Made by a program: the position numbers and the translations under genes. Below are positions 25,226 to 29,513 of a stretch of 29,513 nucleotides of DNA, piece after piece; position 1 is the stretch's first letter; each line of letters begins with the position of its first letter. The notes under the pieces are model-generated. The model was not told where the DNA came from and searched no databases. It saw only the letters and a list, made by a program, of their open reading frames with translations. Origin of the DNA: an uncultured Lachnospiraceae bacterium (GTDB taxonomy: Bacteria; Bacillota; Clostridia; Lachnospirales; Lachnospiraceae); NCBI GenBank assembly GCA_910585345.1, contig CAJUDS010000025.1, positions 1 through 29,513 of the forward strand, in the 5' to 3' direction.

Positions 25226-26274
25226 ACGCGGCGGAGATCGGCCGCACCGTAATCTGTGTGGGCAGCGGCAACGAGGGCAATTCGGCGGGGCATGTGGCGG
25301 GGAATCTGTTTGCGGACGGAAGGGGAGCAGGAACTGGCGGCGCGGGAGCGGCCCGCCCGGCGGAGATTCAACTGGCGGTGGCAGAGTACGAGCGGTCGCT
25401 CAGTATCCAACTCTGGAAAAATTACAGTGATATGTACCGAATCTATCTGCGCTCTCCCGGCGGCCAGGAAACGCCGCTGCCGGAGTCGGTGGAGGGAGGA
25501 AAGTACACTTTGCAGCTGGAACAGACGCAGATTCTGGTGTATCTGGGTAAGCCCCTGCCCTATTCGGTGGCCCAGGAAATCTACCTGGAACTGATCGTGC
25601 CAGAGAGCGCCGCCGGGACGGTTGTCGGCGGCACGGGAACGAATGCCGCTGGGACAGTTGTTGGCGGTGCGGGAATGAATGCCAGTGGCGCGGGGGGACG
25701 TCACGGGGGCGGCAGTCGGTATATCAACAGCGGCATCTGGACGATCCGCATAGAGCCTGTGCGGGCGGTCACGGGTCAGTATTATCTGTATCTGCCCAGC
25801 TACACGGCCCGCAGCAGCCGTAGCGGATTCTATCAGCCCACGCCGGAAGTGACGCTGACGATTCCTTCCACGGCGGCCAAAGTGATCACGGTGGGAGCCT
25901 ACGACAGCACTTACGACAGCTATGCGGATTTTTCCGGCAGAGGTTATGTGGATGCGGCCCGCACCATCGGCGTGGTGTCCGCCGGACTGGTAAAGCCTGA
26001 CCTGGCAGCGCCGGGGGTGGGGATTCTGGTGCCGGATCTCTATGGGGGCTATGCGCCCTTTACCGGGACTTCCTTTGCTACGCCCATTGTGTCTGGCGCA
26101 GCGGCGCTCTTGATGGAGTGGGGGATCGTGCGGGGGAACGATGTGTTCCTGTACGGGGAGAAGGTGAAAGCTTACCTGCGGGCCGGGGCCAGGCCGCTGC
26201 GGGGAGAGGGGGAAGTTCCGAACGACCGGGTTGGTTTTGGTGCGGTCTGTGTCGAAAATAGTCTGCCAGGGTAG
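25226..26274 (+). pseudogene. S8 subtilase (Csp-like), 3' part only
   Basis: This frame encodes the C-terminal part of an S8 serine peptidase. The oxyanion-hole Asn is in GSGNEG (25270) and the catalytic Ser in GTSFATPIVSGAAALL (26071). The N-terminal part with the catalytic Asp and His is missing. A Gly/Ala/Thr-rich insert (25615-25710) and a beta-rich inserted domain sit between the two motifs, as in Csp-like clostridial subtilases. The break coincides with the recombinase end of the mobile element. The frame is open upstream into element sequence, but a start there would not restore the protease. GC content and codon use are unlike the KilA-N gene that follows. Confidence 0.85.
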
Positions 26275-26527
26275 AAACGAAGGTTTTGGAGGATAATAAG
26301 AACTTCATTTTATGGCATATGGAGTCGAATAAAGTGCTTATTGTGCGTTGATTGGATGCTGTATTGACAGTTGGCAAATTTAAAAGTGAATAATTGCTCT
26401 TAAACCATAGTAGAACTTGTAAAGAGAGAAAACATATGTTCGCAAAATGATTGAAAAAATAGAGATAATATGATATGCTTATATATACGTAATAGACTTT
26501 TCAGCAAGGCAATACGGGAGAAAAAGA
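26275..26527. other. Intergenic, AT-rich, contains KilA-N promoter
   Basis: No gene is seen in this stretch. It marks a sharp drop in GC after the subtilase end. Apart from the promoter at 26451-26479 nothing stands out. Confidence 0.5.
26451..26479 (+). promoter_or_regulatory. Promoter of the KilA-N gene
   Basis: TTGAAA at 26451-26456, a 17-nt spacer and TATGCT at 26474-26479 with TG at 26471-26472 form an extended -10 promoter about 50 nt before the ATG. Confidence 0.55.
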
Positions 26528-27370
26528 ATGGGAAAAAATAAAGTAATTGTGGTACAAAACATTAACGTTACTGTTTCAGAGGAAAATTTTGATGATTATA
26601 TCTGTATTACTGATATTGCAAAAGCTAAAGTCGGTGAGTCTCGAGGAGCAGATGTAGTAAAAAACTGGATGCGAACCAGAGCAACTTTGGAATTTTTAGG
26701 TACGTGGGAGCAAATCTACAATCCTGCTTTTAAAGTGGTCGAATTCGACCACTTTAAAAGCGAAGCAGGTTTACATACATTTGTATTAAGTGTTTCGGAA
26801 TGGATTGAAAAGACAGAAGCAATAGGATTATTTGTGAAACGTGGAAAATATGGAGGAACGTATGCGCATAAAGATATTGCATTTGAATTTGCTTCAGCGA
26901 TCAGCCCTGTTTTTAAACTATATTTGATCAAAGAATTTCAAAGACTGAAAGAAGTGGAGAATGATGCAAAGAAAATTGAGTGGGATGCAAAAAGATTTCT
27001 GTCTAAAAACAATTATCTGATTCAAACAGATGCAGTTAAAAATTACTTGATCCCGTCAGGAAATTATAAAGAAAATCTGGAGTGGCTGGCATATGCAGAA
27101 GAAGCGGATATTTTGAATGTTGCATTATTCGGATTTACTGCAAAAGCATGGAGGGATGAAAATCCTGAATTGGCAAAAAAGAATAATGTAAGAGATTTTG
27201 CTTCAATAAATGAACTTACAGTTTTGTCTAATTTAGAAACACATAATGCACAAATGATTCGTGAGGGTAGAGATAAGGCAGAAAGATTTCATATTTTAAA
27301 AGGGATTGCAGAGTATCAGTTGAATGTTCTTAAAGCGGCGGAACAGATAAAATTAATTGAGAAAAAGTGA
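26528..27370 (+). CDS. KilA-N domain protein
   Basis: This 280-aa protein carries a KilA-N domain (about residues 20-125): YICITDIAKAK, NWMRTRATLEFLGTWEQIYN, FKVVEFDHFKSEAG, SEWIEKTEAIGLFVKRGKYG. KilA-N is a DNA-binding domain of phages, large DNA viruses and bacterial mobile DNA; the cellular function of such stand-alone bacterial proteins is not known. The C-terminal half is helical and charged. CGGGAG lies 7 nt before the ATG. The gene is AT-rich and sits between two copies of a subtilase 3' end, so it is probably an inserted cassette. A perfect 36-bp palindrome lies within its coding sequence. Confidence 0.85.
   Translation: MGKNKVIVVQNINVTVSEENFDDYICITDIAKAKVGESRGADVVKNWMRTRATLEFLGTWEQIYNPAFKVVEFDHFKSEAGLHTFVLSVSEWIEKTEAIGLFVKRGKYGGTYAHKDIAFEFASAISPVFKLYLIKEFQRLKEVENDAKKIEWDAKRFLSKNNYLIQTDAVKNYLIPSGNYKENLEWLAYAEEADILNVALFGFTAKAWRDENPELAKKNNVRDFASINELTVLSNLETHNAQMIREGRDKAERFHILKGIAEYQLNVLKAAEQIKLIEKK
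26726..26761. repeat. Perfect 36-bp palindrome inside the KilA-N gene
   Basis: All 18 base pairs match around a centre between 26743 and 26744 (GAATTC core). The left arm reads GCTTTTAAAGTGGTCGAA. It encodes the FKVVEFDHFKS part of the KilA-N domain, a segment that is itself family-like. It could form a cruciform or be a dimer binding site. Confidence 0.9.
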
Positions 27371-27661
27371 TATACAAGTATGGTTTTGATTGTGGAAAGG
27401 TATGGTTATTGATATGAAATATTCAGCAAAATCAAAACCGGGATGGAAGGGATTGCCAAAGATTATAATGTCAGGAATTCAGTATCGGCGATTTTTTGAA
27501 TCAAGTGTGTTCTGAAGATGGGGGTGGACATTTATTGGACATCCAGTAAAGGAGATGATGGCCTCCAATATTGTAGCAATAATGTAACACTAGCCAACGA
27601 GTTTTCAAGGGAAATCGGGACAAAAAGTATAAAAGGATTTGTAGCAACTACTTGACACCAG
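27371..27661 (+). other. Gap with inverted repeat and gene remnant
   Basis: GGTTTTGATT at 27382-27391 pairs with AATCAAAACC at 27430-27439 (38-nt loop, no T-run). Then come pieces of broken reading frames and the remnant described at 27518. No intact gene is seen. Confidence 0.45.
27518..27655 (+). pseudogene. Fragment of an unidentified gene, 45 codons
   Basis: An open frame starting MGVDIYWTSSKGDDGL and continuing QYCSNNVTLANEFSREIG to a TGA at 27653-27655 reads like part of a real protein: mixed composition with Cys, Trp and amphipathic stretches. It has no good ribosome binding site and stops two codons before the subtilase remnant. The style recalls tails of secreted or polymorphic toxin-type proteins, but I cannot name a family. 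Confidence 0.35.
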
Positions 27662-27662
27662 C

Positions 27663-27816
27663 GGGGATCGTGCGGGGGAACGATGTGTTCCTGTACGGGG
27701 AGAAGGTGAAAGCTTACCTGCGGGCCGGAGCCAGGCCGCTGCGGAGGGAGGGGGAAATGCTGAGCGACCGGGTTGGATTTGGGGTGGTCTGCGTCGAAGA
27801 AAGTCTGCCGAAATAA
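27663..27816 (+). pseudogene. Second copy of the S8 subtilase 3' end
   Basis: This stretch matches 26121-26274 over its full 154 nt without gaps; by hand I count 18 mismatches, most of them in the second half. It keeps the frame (GIVRGNDVFLYGEKVKAYLR) and ends with TAA. It is the tail of a paralogous subtilase gene whose body has been lost, so this locus probably once held tandem subtilase genes. Confidence 0.9.
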
Positions 27817-28064
27817 GACAAAATAATATGATTAAGGAGCATAATGTGGCGAAAAAGATTTTATTTTTGTCTGCCTTATGGTATACTCCTTAAAAGAGGA
27901 TATAATATAGTTTGGATAGCAGATATAACGAAATAGAAAGCTTATATACAGCCTGCAAATAAAAAGTCAAGGCTAAATTAGAGAATATTGAAAATTTTAT
28001 ACAGGTTGAAAATTAGGTATCAAAATTAGACCACCACATTGTGCCGGTCTGGTAAGAATGTATG
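27817..28064. other. Intergenic, no convincing gene
   Basis: The stretch is AT-rich. An extended -10-like TATACT with TG lies at 27882-27887 but has no good -35. A 30-codon frame at 27845 with AGGAG upstream is too short to call. The outer end of the IS110 element probably lies in the last tens of nucleotides. Confidence 0.4.
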
Positions 28065-29244
28065 TCAAAGCTGCTCTGATTTTGGAAGTGATGCCAGATA
28101 TTCTTTCACTCTTCCATAGTAGATGCGTAAAAACTTATTGGCACCGGCTGTCATATAGACATAGTAAGGCTTTCCCTGGGCGCGTTTCTTATCCATAAAC
28201 AAATAGACAGGGTCATCCTGCGGCTTGGTCTTGATCAGAACGTCCATGACTTGAAATAAAGTCTTACGGAGGGTGCCGGAACCTCTTTTGGAAGCCGGAA
28301 CACTTTTCTGTTCATAAGAGCCTGATTCATTTACCCCGGGGTCAACGCCGGCAAAGGCTGTGATGGCTCCCTTATGGGTAAAGCGGGAGACATCCCCGAT
28401 CTCGGCCATGAGCTGGGGACCGAGGGATTTACCAACCCCCTTCATAGCCATTACTACAGGATATTCCGGCAGCCTGGGAAACAGTATTTAATTGTTCCAC
28501 GGCCTGTTTGATGATCAGTTTGGTCAGGTCATCTTTGGGAAGTACGGAAACAAGCTCCCTGGATGTTTCGTATATTTCTTCAGCCTTTGTTTTGCTGAAG
28601 TTGTACTTCTTACGGCTGCACCATTTCTGATAATGGTCAGTAAATGCGTTTAGGGACAGTTTACGAACACAATCCACATGCCAGTAGGCGGCTATAAAAT
28701 CGACCCACTTTTGGCTGCCGTCTTCACGGGCAGGGCTGTCAAAGAAAGCATTTGCACCCGGGAAAGTCTGGTCAAGGATGCCGATGAGGTTGTTCTTCAT
28801 GGCAGTTTTGTGTTTCATGTAAAAATCAAACTGGCGGTTCAGGGTCTTTAACTGATTACGGATCTCATCCATGAGGCTATAGTGTTTCAATTCCGTCCAG
28901 CTGTCAAGGGCATAGCGGGCGATTTTTACAGAATCCGCTTTGTCAGACTTGACTTTCCGGAGGGAATTATCGCCGAAATCCTTAATGAGTTTTGGATTTA
29001 CGGCACTCACAAAAAGGTCTGCCCGTGAGAGCTCATGCGCAAGTGGTTCATAATAACGTCCTGTATGCTCCATGACAATACGGGATTCTCCATCAATGGA
29101 TTTAATATACTCGATCAGGGAGCGGATACCGCTGGATGTGTGCCGTACTTCAAATGGTTTGGAAGCAATTTCACCATAAGGGCGAAGGACAGCCACCATG
29201 CTTTTACCTTTGGAAACATCAATGCCTACTGCGTTCATGTTCAT
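28065..29244 (-). pseudogene. IS110-family transposase, frameshifted
   Basis: The N-terminal part (29244-28429, 271 codons) has the RuvC-like DEDD domain: GIDVSKGKSMVAV, then IVMEHTGRYY and LRKVKSDKADSVKIARYA. The C-terminal part (frame open 28451-28065) has the serine-containing Transposase_20 domain: MKGVGKSLGPQLMAEIGD, AFAGVDPGVNESG, and KRGSGTLRKTLFQ. The two lie in different frames. Reading the second frame upstream of its first Met gives LPEYPVVMAMKGVG, the expected join, so the break lies around 28465-28490. The helical link between the domains also looks about 15-20 residues short compared with relatives I remember, so a small deletion is likely. The start has AAGGAG 9 nt upstream. 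The element is probably no longer autonomous. Confidence 0.88.
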
Positions 29245-29262
29245 AAATTTGTCACTCCTTAA

Positions 29263-29513
29263 GATTATTGCAATGGATCAGGACTGGTTTTACTCATTGC
29301 CTATTCAATCTACTGTGGTGTGACACGAACGTACCGGGTGGCAGTTCAACCTGCATAAAACGAATGCTGCGAATGAGGAGCCGGTTATCAGTCTGTGTTA
29401 CGGACGCGAAGTCCAAGAAAGGAAGCCGATAAACCATTGCTCCATACGTTCTAACAGCTAAGCAACAAGATGGGTAATTCCTTACTGGCTGTAAGGGATA
29501 TTAACCATAAATA
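29263..29513 (-). ncRNA. Candidate bridge RNA region of the IS110 element
   Basis: The stretch upstream of the transposase lacks reading frames and contains hairpins, notably CCTTAC/GTAAGG around a 5-nt loop (29481-29497, extendable on both sides by GGTAAT/ATTAACC with a bulge) and GGAC/GTCC (29402-29414). IS110-group elements express a structured bridge RNA from this position that pairs with target and donor DNA. Specific guide loops cannot be assigned here. Confidence 0.45.

Larger units (their letters stand above)
28030..29513 (-). mobile_element. IS110-family insertion sequence, ends not resolved
   Basis: The element is recognised from its transposase, read on the minus strand. IS110 elements have no or very short terminal inverted repeats, so the ends cannot be set by eye: the left limit is approximate and the element may continue past the right edge of the window. 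A long (at least 269 nt) non-coding stretch upstream of the transposase is the layout of the IS110 group, in which that region carries the bridge RNA. Confidence 0.7.

Noticed and set aside
24601..25704. 367-codon minus-strand frame
   Set aside because: It is opposite recombinase 3 and the subtilase, spans the element boundary and has no recognisable motif.
27845..27937. 30-codon frame with AGGAG upstream
   Set aside because: It is too short, AT-rich and has no recognisable sequence.
1..29513. CRISPR array, tRNA or rRNA genes
   Set aside because: No regularly spaced repeats, and no tRNA or rRNA sequence were seen on either strand.

Overview
The window looks like a chromosomal island from a gut-type Clostridia genome, probably Lachnospiraceae. 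The indicators are strong GGAGG-type ribosome binding sites, sigma-A-like promoters, a Csp-like S8 subtilase, a KilA-N gene, an IS110 element and tandem large serine recombinases. The organism is inferred; no rRNA, tRNA or species marker is present.

Left part (about 0.36-15.75 kb, AT-richer). After two small leading genes there is a tight, co-directional nine-gene operon at 1399-14669, with gaps of 2-13 nt or short overlaps. In order it encodes a DndC-like PAPS-reductase/ferredoxin protein, a DUF4007 protein, a 1190-aa P-loop ATPase, a cysteine desulfurase, a PLD-nuclease/DEAH-helicase fusion, a 57-aa protein, a DndD-like SMC/RecF-type ATPase, a 174-aa protein and a sigma-70 factor. Desulfurase + DndC-like + DndD-like is the signature of DNA phosphorothioation (sulfur for backbone oxygen). 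The remaining set is not the textbook dndBCDE/dptFGH or sspABCD/E layout: I see no DndB, no recognisable DndE and no DptFGH or SspE. I read it as a variant phosphorothioation-linked defence operon carrying its own sigma factor. A DUF2971 gene follows, then a terminator at 15.72 kb.

Middle part (about 15.77-25.17 kb, GC-richer) is the maintenance and integration module of a mobile element. It holds a promoter, an attenuator-like leader, a sigma region-4 protein with a sequestered ribosome binding site, an 0.88-kb structured non-coding stretch, two ParB-domain proteins, an 86-aa DUF6870-like protein, an operator-like promoter and three tandem large serine recombinases. No relaxase or conjugation genes are visible.

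Right part (25.2-29.5 kb). Immediately after the third recombinase lies the 3' part of an S8 subtilase gene missing its 5' end, consistent with the element having inserted into that gene. The 5' half is not in the window, so the defence operon could be cargo of the same element. A KilA-N gene containing a perfect 36-bp palindrome, a second 154-bp copy of the subtilase 3' end behind another gene fragment, and a frameshifted IS110 transposase with its upstream (possible bridge RNA) region complete the window.
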